A stretch of 64,000 nucleotides of DNA from Isoptericola sp044389085 (GCF_044389085.1 NZ_JBIRXP010000001.1:248001-312000); one strand, 5' to 3'. Shown: positions 16,661 to 25,263, numbered from the stretch's first letter. Program-made: numbers and translations. Notes: generated from the sequence alone by a model not told the origin.

Positions 16661-17398
16661 TCACGGCCTCGGGGTCGACGAGGACGGCCACGGGCCGAGG
16701 TCGGGCAGCGGCACCTCGACGCCCTCCCGGAGCGCCGAGACCGGCCCCGACGGTGCGCGCCCGGCGAGCCAGGCGGCGACGTCGCGCGGGTCGCCGACGA
16801 GCTCCGGCGCGTCGCCGGCCGTGTCGTCGCCGGCCGGGAGCCGCACCGCGAGGAAGTCGCGCAGGTGCGCGCAGAACGCGACGTCCCAGGTGCCGTACCC
16901 GAGGGCGCTGTCGCCGAGGCCGGCCGTCGCGTCGACGGCGTGGATGCGCGCCTCGCGCCACCAGGCGAGCAGGGCGTCCGCGAGGACGCCGTCGCGGTAG
17001 GCGACGGGCGCCGCCCAGAGGGCGTCGCCCGGAGCGGGCCAGACCGCGGCGAGCCGGGTGCGTGCGGCCACGAGGGCCGCCGCGTGCTCGGCCGCGGTCC
17101 GGCCCGCGCCCGCCTCGATGGCGGCGTCGCGGCCCGGCCGCCCGCCGTCGTACGGCGCGATCGTCTCCGCGCGGGCGGCGTACTCCGCCTGGCGCGCGAG
17201 CGCCGCGCCCACGTTCGCGACGTGCGACAGCACGTGGCCCCGGGTCCACCCGTCCAGGGGCGACGGGTCGGCCGCCGCGCCGTCGGGCAGGGCGCGCACC
17301 ACCTCGATCAGCGCGGCGAGGGCGTCGTCCGCGTCGGCGAGGGCGTGCGCGACGAGGTCGGGGGTGCTCGCGCCGGTCACGGGGGTCACGGGGGTCAC
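16661..17398 (-). CDS. Maleylpyruvate isomerase / mycothiol-dependent (MDMPI, TIGR03083) family protein
   Basis: A 245-residue DinB/MDMPI-fold protein. The metal-site helix LDGWTRGHVLSHVANVGAAL carries two His, with a third ligand likely in the WWREARIHAVDATAG helix. Some members use mycothiol; most are uncharacterised. The GTG at 17398 overlaps the stop of the PPOX gene upstream (GTGA), giving VTPVTPVTGAS at the N-terminus from a short GTGACCCCC repeat. It is the last gene of a tetR-PPOX-MDMPI operon. The function is unknown beyond probable thiol or metal chemistry. Confidence 0.82.
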   Translation of the reverse strand: MTPVTPVTGASTPDLVAHALADADDALAALIEVVRALPDGAAADPSPLDGWTRGHVLSHVANVGAALARQAEYAARAETIAPYDGGRPGRDAAIEAGAGRTAAEHAAALVAARTRLAAVWPAPGDALWAAPVAYRDGVLADALLAWWREARIHAVDATAGLGDSALGYGTWDVAFCAHLRDFLAVRLPAGDDTAGDAPELVGDPRDVAAWLAGRAPSGPVSALREGVEVPLPDLGPWPSSSTPRP

Positions 17399-18078
17399 GG
17401 CCACAACAGCTCCTTGGTCCAGGCGGGGGAGTTCTCGGGGGTGCTCGGGCCGGTCCGGTAGCGGAGGCGGGACTGGCCCCGGTCGTCGCTCGCCGCCCAG
17501 AACTCGACGCTCGCGGGGGCGAGGACCCAGGCGGTCCAGGCGGGCGCGACGGCGTCGGGGTGCTCGCGCACCTCGTCGAGGCGGGCGGCGAAGGCGTCCC
17601 GGTACTGGCCGGGAGAGTCCAGGGGTTCGCTCTGGTGGCCGACCAGTCCCGCGGCGCGCGAGCCGTCGGGGCGGGCGCGGAAGTCGGCCGCGCCCGCCCC
17701 CGGGCCCGCCGTGGTGGCCCGCCCGGTGACGCGGACCTGCCGGCCGAGGTCCCGCCAGAACACGGTGAGCGCGGCGTGCGCGTTCTCGGCGAGGTCCCGG
17801 CCCTTCGGGCTCGTCGCGTGCCCCGCGAACCACCACCCGTCGGCGGTGACGTCCTTGATCACCAGGGTGCGCGCGTGCACCCGGCCCGCGGCGTCCGCCG
17901 TGGACAGGGTCGCGGCGTGCGGGGCGCCGACCCCGGTGGCGAGCGCGTCGTCGAACCACTGCGCGAAGAGCTCCTGCGGGGTGGCCGGGGCGGTGTCGAG
18001 GTCGTCGAGGTCGACGCCGAACGGCGGCAGCCCGGGCGGGAAGGTCGGCAGTGCGCGCAGGCGCTCGCGGAAGGTCAC
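17395..18078 (-). CDS. Pyridoxamine 5'-phosphate oxidase family protein (PdxH-like)
   Basis: A 227-residue full-length PdxH-like flavoprotein. It shows the FMN-site pattern HARTLVIKDV, GWWFAGHATSPKGRDLAENAHAAL and FWRDLGRQVRVTG, and a C-terminal VEFWAASDDRGQSRLRY that matches VEFW...R.H.R..Y with the His replaced. That departure from true PdxH leaves room for a related PhzG-type oxidase. The start ATG overlaps the TetR stop and the gene's own stop overlaps the MDMPI start, so the three genes are tightly coupled. It is probably controlled by the TetR operator at 18666-18689. Confidence 0.82.
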   Translation of the reverse strand: MTFRERLRALPTFPPGLPPFGVDLDDLDTAPATPQELFAQWFDDALATGVGAPHAATLSTADAAGRVHARTLVIKDVTADGWWFAGHATSPKGRDLAENAHAALTVFWRDLGRQVRVTGRATTAGPGAGAADFRARPDGSRAAGLVGHQSEPLDSPGQYRDAFAARLDEVREHPDAVAPAWTAWVLAPASVEFWAASDDRGQSRLRYRTGPSTPENSPAWTKELLWP

Positions 18079-18659
18079 GCGGTCTCCTCGGGGTGGTCGG
18101 GTCCGGGGCGGTCGCCCAGGAGGGACACGAAGCCGCGCACGGCGGCCCGCATCGCGTCGGGGTCGCCGGTGGCGCGGGCGAGCACGTAGCCGCCCTGCAC
18201 GATCGCGACCGCGGCGTGCGCGCGGTCGCGGGCGGCGTCGTCGGGCAGGCCGGACTCGCGCAGGGCCGCGGCCACGGCGTCGAGCAGGCGGACGAAGTAG
18301 GCGGTCACGACGTCGTGCAGGCCCGCGTCGTCCATCACGGCCTGGTCGCTGGTGAGGCGGCCGACCTTGCAGCCGGCGAGCGCGTCGCGCGGGCGCTCGA
18401 CGTAGGCGACGACGCGGTCGAGCGCCGGCGTCGTGCCCTCGAGGTCGCGGCGCGCGGCGGCCAGCGCGCTCTCGACCGTGGCCCCGACGGCGGCCGCCGC
18501 GAGGTCGTGCTTGGTGGGGAAGTGGTGGTACAGGCTGCCCTGCCCGACCCCGCTGGCCGCGAGGACCTGGCGGGGGCTCGTGGCACCCACGCCCTGTGCG
18601 GCGAACATCTCCTGCGCGGCGGCGACGAGGCGGTCGCGCGCATCGGTCGGCGTGCTCAT
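18075..18659 (-). CDS. TetR family transcriptional regulator
   Basis: A 194-residue repressor. The N-terminal helix-turn-helix (ATSPRQVLAASGVGQGSLYHHFPTKHDL) is followed by a helical ligand-binding domain containing a Cys (ALAGCKVGRL), a position that can sense electrophiles in the TetR_C 'LmrA/YxaF' group. The ATG at 18659 has TATGGT six bases upstream, so its mRNA is leaderless. A 24-bp inverted repeat covers that -10. It is the first gene of the operon with the PPOX and MDMPI genes. Confidence 0.9.
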   Translation of the reverse strand: MSTPTDARDRLVAAAQEMFAAQGVGATSPRQVLAASGVGQGSLYHHFPTKHDLAAAAVGATVESALAAARRDLEGTTPALDRVVAYVERPRDALAGCKVGRLTSDQAVMDDAGLHDVVTAYFVRLLDAVAAALRESGLPDDAARDRAHAAVAIVQGGYVLARATGDPDAMRAAVRGFVSLLGDRPGPDHPEETA

Positions 18660-18665
18660 GCCGTA

Positions 18666-18689
18666 ACCATACCTACCTCTAGGTATGGT
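18666..18689. promoter_or_regulatory. TetR operator (inverted repeat ACCATACCT-N6-AGGTATGGT)
   Basis: Perfect 9-bp arms separated by ACCTCT. The left arm contains the -10 (TATGGT on the minus strand) of the tetR operon, so binding would block its promoter. The site also overlaps the last codons of the DUF2809 gene, which ends at 18679. Confidence 0.75.
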
Positions 18690-19134
18690 GACCACCCCGA
18701 GGCCGCCCGCGGGAGACGGCGCGCACGACGGCGACGCCCGCCGCGACGCCGACCACGGCACCGACCGCGGCCCAGAGCAGGCCCGCCGGGGAGAAGGCGG
18801 CGCCGAGCAGCGGGTCGAGCGCGGGCCATCGCTCGGCGAGGTCCTGCGGCAGCGGCGTCAGGCGTGACACCTCGAACGCCGCGCAGAGCGCGAACCCGAC
18901 CAGCCCGGCCGTGAGCGCCCGCGTCCGCGGCCGGACGACCAGGACGAGGACCGCGACAAGAGCCGCCGCGAGCACGTCTCCGACCGCGTCGCCCCACGGC
19001 TCGGGGAGCCGGCGCTCCGCCAGCCGCCCCACGCGAGCGACGACGACCGCGAGCAGGAGCAGCGCGAACCGGGGCGCGAACGCGCGGGCCAGGGTGCGGG
19101 CGAGTGCGTCGGAGGTGGGAACGCGGCCGGGCAC
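18679..19134 (-). CDS. DUF2809 membrane protein
   Basis: A 151-residue membrane protein with about four helices (FALLLLAVVVARV; GDVLAAALVAVLVLVVRPR; ALTAGLVGFALCAAFEVSRLTPLPQDL; LLWAAVGAVVGVAAGVAVV). The VGDVLAAALVAVL and AFEVSRLTPL patterns fit DUF2809. The GTG at 19134 lies 10 bases after the stop of the Eis gene, so it is probably cotranscribed with it. No function is known. The 3' end is overlaid by the operator of the next operon. Confidence 0.7.
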   Translation of the reverse strand: MPGRVPTSDALARTLARAFAPRFALLLLAVVVARVGRLAERRLPEPWGDAVGDVLAAALVAVLVLVVRPRTRALTAGLVGFALCAAFEVSRLTPLPQDLAERWPALDPLLGAAFSPAGLLWAAVGAVVGVAAGVAVVRAVSRGRPRGGHHT

Positions 19135-19144
19135 GCCGGACGCC

Positions 19145-20386
19145 TCAGAAGTAGTCGCGCACGTGCACCTGGCGACCGCCCCACAGGGCGTCCCAGAGCG
19201 CGTCGTGCCCGGTCGGTCCGTCGGCGCCGCCCGCGAGCCGGGCGTTCGCCGTCGACTGCGCGCCCGCCCACGTGACGGCCAGCCCGGCCGACGTGAACGT
19301 CAGGCGGTCGCCCGGCGTCGCCCGGTCGTCGGGGGTGACGCGCACCGCGCCGTCGGCCGCCTCGAGCGTCCACGCGCCCTCGAGGTCCGGCGTGCGGGGG
19401 TCGGCGACGGCGAACGGCACGCGGGCCGTCACGGGCGGCACCCGGGAGGCGCCGAGCGCGCCGGGCACGTCGAGCAGGCGCAGCATGTAGGGGCGCGGCA
19501 CGGAGGTGGCGGCGTGGTCGGGGAGCACCAGCCGTGACACGTCGACCCCCGCCCAGCCGCCGGACGTGCAGACCTGCACCCAGCCCGCGACCGACCCGAA
19601 CGAACCGAGCAGGCGGAACAGGACGCGTGCGGCGTCCGGCGTGAGCGCGACGAGGTCGTCGACCTCGATGGTGTTGGTTCGGTCGTAGCCCGGGCCGCGC
19701 GACCAGCTCGCGAAGCCGAGCGTCTCCTCGTCCGCACCCTCGCCCCGCACCGCGAGGCTGACGCCCGTGTAGTCGGAGTCCGGACCGGTCATCCCGTCCG
19801 CCTCCATGGTGAACGGCGTCTCGCCGCGCGACAGCGGCCCGTTCTGGGCGGACGCCCACGCCTCGTACACCTGACGGACGGCGGGGACGTCCGCCGCGGT
19901 GGCGCGCCGGGCCCGCACGCCGGCCGCCGGCCGGGCCACCGCGGCGAGCGCCGCCATCGGGACCCGCACGTCCTCGAACGCGCCGACCACCTCGTAGCCC
20001 AGGCCGCGGTAGATGCCCGCGGACGACGGGTAGAGCGTCGAGACGACGTCGCCCCGGTCGCGGGCCTCCGCGAGGGCCGCCTCCATCAGCGGCCGCAGCA
20101 GGCCGGAACCGCGGTGCTCGGCGGCGACGGTGACGCCCGCGAAGCCCGCCGTCGGGACCCGCGCGCCGTGGAACCACGACGTGAACGACCGCACGCCGAG
20201 CCCGGCGACGACCTCGCCGTCGTCCGTCGCGACCCACGGCCTGACGTTCGGCGAGGGCCAGCTGTCGGGGTCCGGGTCGGGGGCCGGGTGGGGCGAGACA
20301 CCGAAGGCCTCGGCGCCGAGGCGTCGGCTGGCGGGGACGTCGGCGAAGGCGGCGCGGCGGAACTCGATGCTGGTGGCGAGGCTCAC
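19145..20386 (-). CDS. Eis-family GNAT N-acetyltransferase
   Basis: A 413-residue protein with the tripartite Eis layout: an N-terminal GNAT domain with the acetyl-CoA loop VTVAAEHRGSGLLRPLM, a second GNAT-like region, and a C-terminal sterol-carrier-protein-like domain ending in the free carboxyl RDYF that Eis enzymes use in catalysis. Mycobacterial Eis acetylates aminoglycosides and host protein lysines; the substrate here is unknown. The GTG at 20386 has TAGCGT seven bases upstream, supporting this start and a leaderless mRNA. It diverges from an MFS exporter gene 61 bases away, a pairing that fits drug resistance or self-protection. Confidence 0.88.
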   Translation of the reverse strand: MSLATSIEFRRAAFADVPASRRLGAEAFGVSPHPAPDPDPDSWPSPNVRPWVATDDGEVVAGLGVRSFTSWFHGARVPTAGFAGVTVAAEHRGSGLLRPLMEAALAEARDRGDVVSTLYPSSAGIYRGLGYEVVGAFEDVRVPMAALAAVARPAAGVRARRATAADVPAVRQVYEAWASAQNGPLSRGETPFTMEADGMTGPDSDYTGVSLAVRGEGADEETLGFASWSRGPGYDRTNTIEVDDLVALTPDAARVLFRLLGSFGSVAGWVQVCTSGGWAGVDVSRLVLPDHAATSVPRPYMLRLLDVPGALGASRVPPVTARVPFAVADPRTPDLEGAWTLEAADGAVRVTPDDRATPGDRLTFTSAGLAVTWAGAQSTANARLAGGADGPTGHDALWDALWGGRQVHVRDYF

Positions 20387-20447
20387 GACGGCGACGCTAG
20401 CGCCCTGCGGGCGGCGCGTCACCGGCATTGCGCCGTACCGTGATCCG

Positions 20448-21845
20448 GTGAGCACACCGCCCACGCCCGACGCGACGCAGGCCCGGATGCGCAACCGCGT
20501 CCTGGTGGTCGCGATCCTGGCGTCGTTCGTGTCGTTCCTCGACGGCACGGTCGTCAACGTCGCCCTGCCCGCCATCGGCGACGAGCTCGGTGGCACGGGC
20601 GAGGCGCGGCTCAGCCTGCAGCAGTGGGTGGTGGACGGCTACCTGGTGACGCTCGGCTCGCTGATCCTGCTCGCGGGCTCGCTCTCGGACCTGCACGGAC
20701 GCCGCCGCGTGCTGGTCGCCGGGCTCGTGGGGTTCGCCGTGGCGTCCGTGCTGTGCGCGCTCGCGCCCACCGGGCCCGTGCTGGTGGGCGCCCGGCTGCT
20801 GCAGGGGGTGGCCGGGGCGCTGCTCGTGCCGAGCTCCCTGGCGCTCATCATCTCGACGTTCGACGGCGAGGCGCAGGGGCGCGCCATCGGGCGGTGGACG
20901 GCGTGGACGGGCACCGCGATGATCGTCGGCCCCTTCGTCGGCGGCGGCCTCGTGGACCTGCTGTCGTGGCGGTGGGTGTTCTGGATCAACCTGCCGGTCG
21001 TCGCCGTGACGCTCGTGCTGCTGCGGCCCGTGCCGGAGGCGCACGAGACGACGGGGCGCCGGCTCGACGTGCCGGGCGCCGTGCTCGCGGCGACCGGCCT
21101 CGCGGCGGGCGTGTACGGCCTGATCGAGCGGACGTGGCTCGCGGCCGGCGTGGGCGCGGTGCTCCTCGCCGCGTTCGTCGTGTACGAGCGGCAGGCCCGG
21201 GACCCCATGATGCCGCCGCGCCTGTTCGCCGCGCGCAACTTTGCCTGGGGCAACCTCGCGACGTTCGCCGTGTACGGCGCCCTGTCGCTGGGCGGGTTCG
21301 TGCTGGGCCTGTTCCTGCAGCAGGTGGCGGGCTGGTCGGCCACCGCCGCCGGGGTGGCGCAGCTGCCGACGACCCTCGCGATGCTGGCGCTGTCGACGCG
21401 GTTCGGCACCCTGGCCGCCCGGTACGGGGCGAGGTGGTTCATGACGGTGGGGCCTGTCGTCGCGGGCGCCGGGTACCTGCTGCTCCTCTCGATGGACGAG
21501 AGCGCGGCCTACCTCACGCAGGTGCTGCCGGGTCTGCTCGTGTTCGGCCTGGGGCTGTCCATCACCGTCGCGCCCCTGACGTCCGCCATCCTCGGTGCCG
21601 CGCCGCCCGCGGACGCCGGCATCGCGTCCGCGGTCAACAACGCCGTCTCGCGCGTGGCCGGGCTCCTGACCGTCGCGTTCGCCGGCGTGATCCTCGGCGG
21701 GGTGCTCGACGTCGCGTCGTTCCATCGGGCGCTGCTCGTCACGGCGGGGCTGCTCGTGCTGGGCGGGCTGGTGAGCATGGTCGGCATCCGCGACGTGCGG
21801 CGTCCTGCAGCCGAGGAGGACGCCGGGGTCACAGGGGCAGCTTGA
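20448..21845 (+). CDS. DHA2 (EmrB/QacA-type) MFS drug transporter
   Basis: A 465-residue exporter. Motif C-like and DHA2 hallmarks are seen: LDGTVVNVALPAIGDELG in helix 1, GSLSDLHGRRRVLVAG as motif A, and GPFVGGGLVDLLSWRWVFWINLP. About 14 membrane helices are predicted. The family exports cationic drugs or metabolites by proton antiport. The GTG at 20448 follows TACCGT by six bases (leaderless). It diverges from the Eis gene and overlaps the convergent GNAT gene by 17 bases at its 3' end. Confidence 0.9.
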   Translation: MSTPPTPDATQARMRNRVLVVAILASFVSFLDGTVVNVALPAIGDELGGTGEARLSLQQWVVDGYLVTLGSLILLAGSLSDLHGRRRVLVAGLVGFAVASVLCALAPTGPVLVGARLLQGVAGALLVPSSLALIISTFDGEAQGRAIGRWTAWTGTAMIVGPFVGGGLVDLLSWRWVFWINLPVVAVTLVLLRPVPEAHETTGRRLDVPGAVLAATGLAAGVYGLIERTWLAAGVGAVLLAAFVVYERQARDPMMPPRLFAARNFAWGNLATFAVYGALSLGGFVLGLFLQQVAGWSATAAGVAQLPTTLAMLALSTRFGTLAARYGARWFMTVGPVVAGAGYLLLLSMDESAAYLTQVLPGLLVFGLGLSITVAPLTSAILGAAPPADAGIASAVNNAVSRVAGLLTVAFAGVILGGVLDVASFHRALLVTAGLLVLGGLVSMVGIRDVRRPAAEEDAGVTGAA

Positions 21846-22296
21846 ACCCCTCGTGCGACTGCGCGTAGCCGAGCGACCGGTAGAAGCGGTGCGCGTCCGG
21901 CCGCTGCTTGTCCGACGTGAGCTGGGCGAGGATGCAGCGGCGCTCGCGGCCGCGAGCGTGCGCGTGCTCCATCATGGTCCGTCCGAGACCCTGGCCGCGC
22001 AGCGCGGCGTCGACGCGCACGGCCTCGACGAGCAGGCGCGTGGCGCCGTTGCGGGAGATGCCGGGCACGAACGTCAGCTGCATGCAGCCCACCACGGCCC
22101 CGTCGAGCTCCGCGACGACGAGCTCGTTGTCCGGGCTCGCCTCGACGGCCTCGAAGCCCGCGACGTGCGCCGGGCCGAACTCCCCGGTGCGCGCGGCGGC
22201 GACGGCGTCGTCCGCGATGAGCTCGACGATCCTCGGCAGGTCGTCGCGGGTGGCGAGGCGGAAGGTCACGGCGGCGGGGGCGGGGGAGTGCGGCAC
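21829..22296 (-). CDS. GNAT family N-acetyltransferase
   Basis: A 155-residue single-domain acetyltransferase. The strand/helix with the acetyl-CoA pyrophosphate loop is VEAVRVDAALRGQGLGRTMMEHA (Q/RxxGxG/A), followed by LTSDKQRPDAHRFYRSLGY and a C-terminal HEGFKL typical of MarR-linked or PhnO-like GNATs. The GTG at 22296 has TACCGT six bases upstream (22303-22308). Its 3' end overlaps the MFS gene by 17 bases. The substrate is unknown. Confidence 0.85.
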   Translation of the reverse strand: MPHSPAPAAVTFRLATRDDLPRIVELIADDAVAAARTGEFGPAHVAGFEAVEASPDNELVVAELDGAVVGCMQLTFVPGISRNGATRLLVEAVRVDAALRGQGLGRTMMEHAHARGRERRCILAQLTSDKQRPDAHRFYRSLGYAQSHEGFKLPL

Positions 22297-22331
22297 GCCC
22301 GGACGGTAGCAGGTGGCGCTAGCCTCGCCCC

Positions 22332-23390
22332 GTGACAGAGCGTGCGACCGACGACGTGACCGAGCGCGAGATCACCGCCGACGTTCCCCTGTGCCTCCCC
22401 GGCGGGCGGCTGAACCCCGACGCGGTCGGCTGGTCGCGCGCCCCGCGGCACGACACGTCCGGCGTCGGGCGGGGGCTGCGGGGGCTGCGGGGGCTGCGGG
22501 GGCTCGGGCGGAACAAGCGGTGGGAGTACTGGGCGGTCGTGACGCCGGACCACGTCGTCGCGCTCACCACCTCCGCGCTGGACTACGCCGCGCTGCACCA
22601 GGTGTGGGCGTGGGACCGGGCGTCCGGCGAGGAGGTCGACGCCGTCGCGATCGCCCCGCTGAACGGCACGGCCACGCTGCCCGGGCGTCTCGGCGCCGGC
22701 CCGGTCCGGTCGCGCACGCGCGCGGTGGCGATCGCGGTGGACGAGGGGCCCGCGGGGACGCGCCTGCGGGCCCGCACGGCCCGCGTCGACCTCGACGTGA
22801 CCGTGCCCCGGCCCGCCGGGCGCGACCTGCTCGGGGTCGTGGTGCCCTGGTCGGCGCGGCGGTTCCAGTACACGGTGAAGGACGTCGGGCTCCCGGCGGC
22901 CGGCACGCTCCGCATCGACGGGGCCGAGGTGCCGGTGCCCGCCGGCTCATGGGCCGCGCTCGACCACGGGCGCGGGCGGTGGCCCTACCGCGCCGCGTGG
23001 CAGTGGGGCGTGGGGTTCGGGCAGGGCGTCGCGCAGGACGGCGCGCGGCACGAGGTAGCGGTGCAGCTCGGTGGCACGTGGACCCGGCAGGGGCCGACGA
23101 CGGAGAACGGCGTCTTCGTGGACGGTCGTCTGCACAAGCTCCACGACGAGCTCGACTGGACGTTCGACCGCGGCGCGTACATCCAGCCGTGGCGGGTGCG
23201 CGGCGCGCGGCTGGACCTGACGTTCGTGCCCGCGCGCGACCGGGTGAGCCGGACCCAGCTCGGTCTCGTCGCATCGTCCACCCACCAGTGCTTCGGCGCG
23301 TGGTCGGGCTGGGTGACGACCCACGACGGCACGCGCCTCGACGTCGACGGCCTCGACGGCTGGGCGGAGGACGTCGCGCAGCGCTGGTGA
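22332..23390 (+). CDS. DUF2804 family protein
   Basis: A 352-residue protein matching DUF2804, including KRWEYWAVVTPDHVVALTTSALDYA, the RRFQYTVKDVGLPAAG block, WAALDHGRGRWPYRAAWQWG, and the end TFVPARDRVSRTQLG with SGWVTTHDGT. The fold resembles carotenoid-1,2-hydratase/hydroxyneurosporene-synthase-like lipocalins (family knowledge). No reaction is established. The GTG at 22332 follows TAGCCT by six bases. Near residues 46-58 a 9-bp tandem repeat encodes RGLRGLRGLRGLG, an apparent slippage expansion. Confidence 0.8.
   Translation: MTERATDDVTEREITADVPLCLPGGRLNPDAVGWSRAPRHDTSGVGRGLRGLRGLRGLGRNKRWEYWAVVTPDHVVALTTSALDYAALHQVWAWDRASGEEVDAVAIAPLNGTATLPGRLGAGPVRSRTRAVAIAVDEGPAGTRLRARTARVDLDVTVPRPAGRDLLGVVVPWSARRFQYTVKDVGLPAAGTLRIDGAEVPVPAGSWAALDHGRGRWPYRAAWQWGVGFGQGVAQDGARHEVAVQLGGTWTRQGPTTENGVFVDGRLHKLHDELDWTFDRGAYIQPWRVRGARLDLTFVPARDRVSRTQLGLVASSTHQCFGAWSGWVTTHDGTRLDVDGLDGWAEDVAQRW
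22470..22505 (+). repeat. Four in-frame 9-bp tandem repeats (CGGGGGCTG)
   Basis: CGGGGGCTG is repeated three times exactly and a fourth time with a final C. It lies inside the DUF2804 gene and keeps the frame (RGL units). It is a likely site of replication slippage and length variation between strains. Confidence 0.85.
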
Positions 23391-23429
23391 GTTGCGCGCG
23401 CTGGGTGAGTTGCGCGGCGCTGGTGAACG
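23381..23429 (+). repeat. Short degenerate tandem repeat at the DUF2804 stop
   Basis: About 2.7 copies of an 18-base unit (GCGCTGGTGAGTTGCGC, then GCGCTGGGTGAGTTGCGC, then GCGCTGGTGAAC) begin at the last codons of DUF2804 and run into the 57-base gap before the convergent HNH gene. No terminator hairpin was recognised in this gap. Confidence 0.6.
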
Positions 23430-23447
23430 GCGCCGCCGCCGGCAGGG

Positions 23448-25244
23448 TCAGAAGGGCGGCTGCGCGTCGTCGATCCCGGCCGCCTCGTCGCCGTGCCCGG
23501 GACCATGGCCTGTGGGCGTGACGCGATGTCGGGTGGTCTCGACGGGTTCGGCTCGGGTGACGTGTCGGCGTCCGGTGGGGGAGGTCCATTCGAGGGTGCC
23601 GCCCCAGCCGGTGGGCTGGGTGTTGGCCCCGGTGGTGTCGACCTGTCTGACGTGCCAGGTCGACTGGTGCTTGATCACGTGGTGGCGGCGGCAGAGTGCG
23701 GCGAGGTTGGTGGCGCTGGTGGTGCCGCCGTTGGCCCATGCCTGGGTGTGGTCGAGGTCGGCGCGGGTGGCGGGGTGGGTGCAGCCGGGGAAGCGGCAGG
23801 TGGTGTCGCGTGCGCGGATGAGGGCTTTGAGGTCGGCGGGGACGGTGTAGGTGGTGCGTCCGACGGACAGGACGGTGCCGGTCTCGGGGTCGGTGAGGAT
23901 CCGTCGTAGTGAGGGTGCGAGGGCGGTGAGCTGTCGGGCGGTGTCCGGGTCGATGGGGACGTGGCCGTTCATGGTGGCGGGGGCGTCGGTGATGCCGAGC
24001 AGGGTCAGGACCGGGACGGTGACGGTGACCTGCGGCCGGATGGAGCGGGCCAGGGTCGCGATCGTGGGCTGGTCGTGCAGCGCCACGTCGGAGCGGCCGG
24101 TGGTGAGTCGACCGTGCACGGCGTCGGTGCCCTGGCCGATTCTCGCGCTCGGGGGCTCGCTGTGGTCGAGGGTGCCGTCGTCCAGGAGGAGGGCGGCGAG
24201 GGTGTCGGCGCGGGCCTGGGCGAGGGTGCGGTGCTCACCGGTGCCGCTCCGGCTGGTGGCGTTGCTCAGGTTCCCGGTGGTGCTGGTGAGGTGGTGGGCG
24301 GTGCGGGTGAGGCGGTCGTAGGCGGCGTGGGCGAGGGGTGCGGGCAGGTGGGCGGACAGCCAGGCCATGCCGTCGTGTCCGTCGTCGAGCCAGACGGCTC
24401 GGTGCCGGGTGGCGTCGGTGTGGCGGACGTCGGCGGGGGTGGGGTGGGCGGTCTCGCGGGCTCGGCGTGCTCGTCTGGCGACCTGTGCGGGGGTGCAGGT
24501 GACCGTGGTGGTCTGCGTGTCGAGGATGGTGGTCAGGACGGATCGTTCGACGGTGGCGGCTTCCTGGGGCGTCAGGTCTGCCAGGTGGGTGGTGATCGCG
24601 GTGGCGTGCCCCCAGGACAGGCGGCCTTCGTGCAGTGCGGCGAGGGTCGCGGGGGCCTTGGTGGTGAGGGTGTGGGCGTGGTCGGTCAGGGTGCCGGCGG
24701 CGTGTTCCCCGATGCGGAGGGTGGTGGCGACCTCGGCGGTGACGGCGCGGTGGGCGAGCTCGAGGCGGCGGGCCGACGGCGCGCGCCGGGTGGTGGGGTC
24801 GTCGGGGTCGAGCAGGTCCGTCTCGAGTGCCTCGGCCAGGCCGAGCGTGCGGGAGAGGAGGACGGCGCGTTCGGCGTGCAGGGCCGCGATCTGGGCATCG
24901 TTGGCGGTGAGCTGGTCCAGCACCCGGTCCAGGTCGGCCAAGGAGGGGCGACCCGCCGGCACGGGTGCGGGTGCGGGCACAGGTACGGGTGCGGGTGCGG
25001 CTGCGGCTGCGGGAACGGGTGCTGACGCGGGTACGGGTGGTGCGGTGTCGGTCGCTGGCGGACGGTCCTCGCGTCGTGACTCTTCCTCGAGCAGCTCGCT
25101 GATCGACGGGGCCCACGACCGGGGCATCGCGGCGAGCCGGGCCGCCGCCGCCCGCAGGTCCGTCGACGAGCTCACCCGGTCGCTGACGCCACCCGCCGCA
25201 CCGGCGTCGGTGCCGGTCACGGGGTCGGGGAGCGTCGTCGTCAT
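23448..25244 (-). CDS. DUF222 / HNH endonuclease protein (13E12 repeat family)
   Basis: A 598-residue protein. An N-terminal variable region has an Ala/Pro/Val low-complexity stretch (about 71-95). A DUF222 helical domain follows (about 100-420), then a C-terminal HNH nuclease (about 480-535) with CRFPGC, ADLDHTQAWANGG and NLAALCRRHHVIKH. This is the multi-copy actinobacterial family that includes the M. tuberculosis 13E12 repeat proteins. The ATG at 25244 has TAGGCT six bases upstream, so it is leaderless. A LexA-type box lies just above that -10. Codon and base use in the core (many ACC and CAC) differ somewhat from its neighbours, hinting at transfer or gene conversion. The cellular role is unknown. 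Confidence 0.9.
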   Translation of the reverse strand: MTTTLPDPVTGTDAGAAGGVSDRVSSSTDLRAAAARLAAMPRSWAPSISELLEEESRREDRPPATDTAPPVPASAPVPAAAAAPAPVPVPAPAPVPAGRPSLADLDRVLDQLTANDAQIAALHAERAVLLSRTLGLAEALETDLLDPDDPTTRRAPSARRLELAHRAVTAEVATTLRIGEHAAGTLTDHAHTLTTKAPATLAALHEGRLSWGHATAITTHLADLTPQEAATVERSVLTTILDTQTTTVTCTPAQVARRARRARETAHPTPADVRHTDATRHRAVWLDDGHDGMAWLSAHLPAPLAHAAYDRLTRTAHHLTSTTGNLSNATSRSGTGEHRTLAQARADTLAALLLDDGTLDHSEPPSARIGQGTDAVHGRLTTGRSDVALHDQPTIATLARSIRPQVTVTVPVLTLLGITDAPATMNGHVPIDPDTARQLTALAPSLRRILTDPETGTVLSVGRTTYTVPADLKALIRARDTTCRFPGCTHPATRADLDHTQAWANGGTTSATNLAALCRRHHVIKHQSTWHVRQVDTTGANTQPTGWGGTLEWTSPTGRRHVTRAEPVETTRHRVTPTGHGPGHGDEAAGIDDAQPPF

Positions 25245-25263
25245 GCCCCCAGCCTAGCGACGT

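Noticed and set aside
24960..25034. GGGTGC-rich tandem pattern, considered as a CRISPR-like or intergenic repeat
   Set aside because: It is an imperfect low-complexity stretch encoding an Ala/Pro/Val linker in the DUF222-HNH protein, without spacers.
23448..25244. DUF222-HNH gene as a homing endonuclease or transposon
   Set aside because: No terminal repeats, target duplication or interrupted host gene is visible; it looks like a standalone family member.
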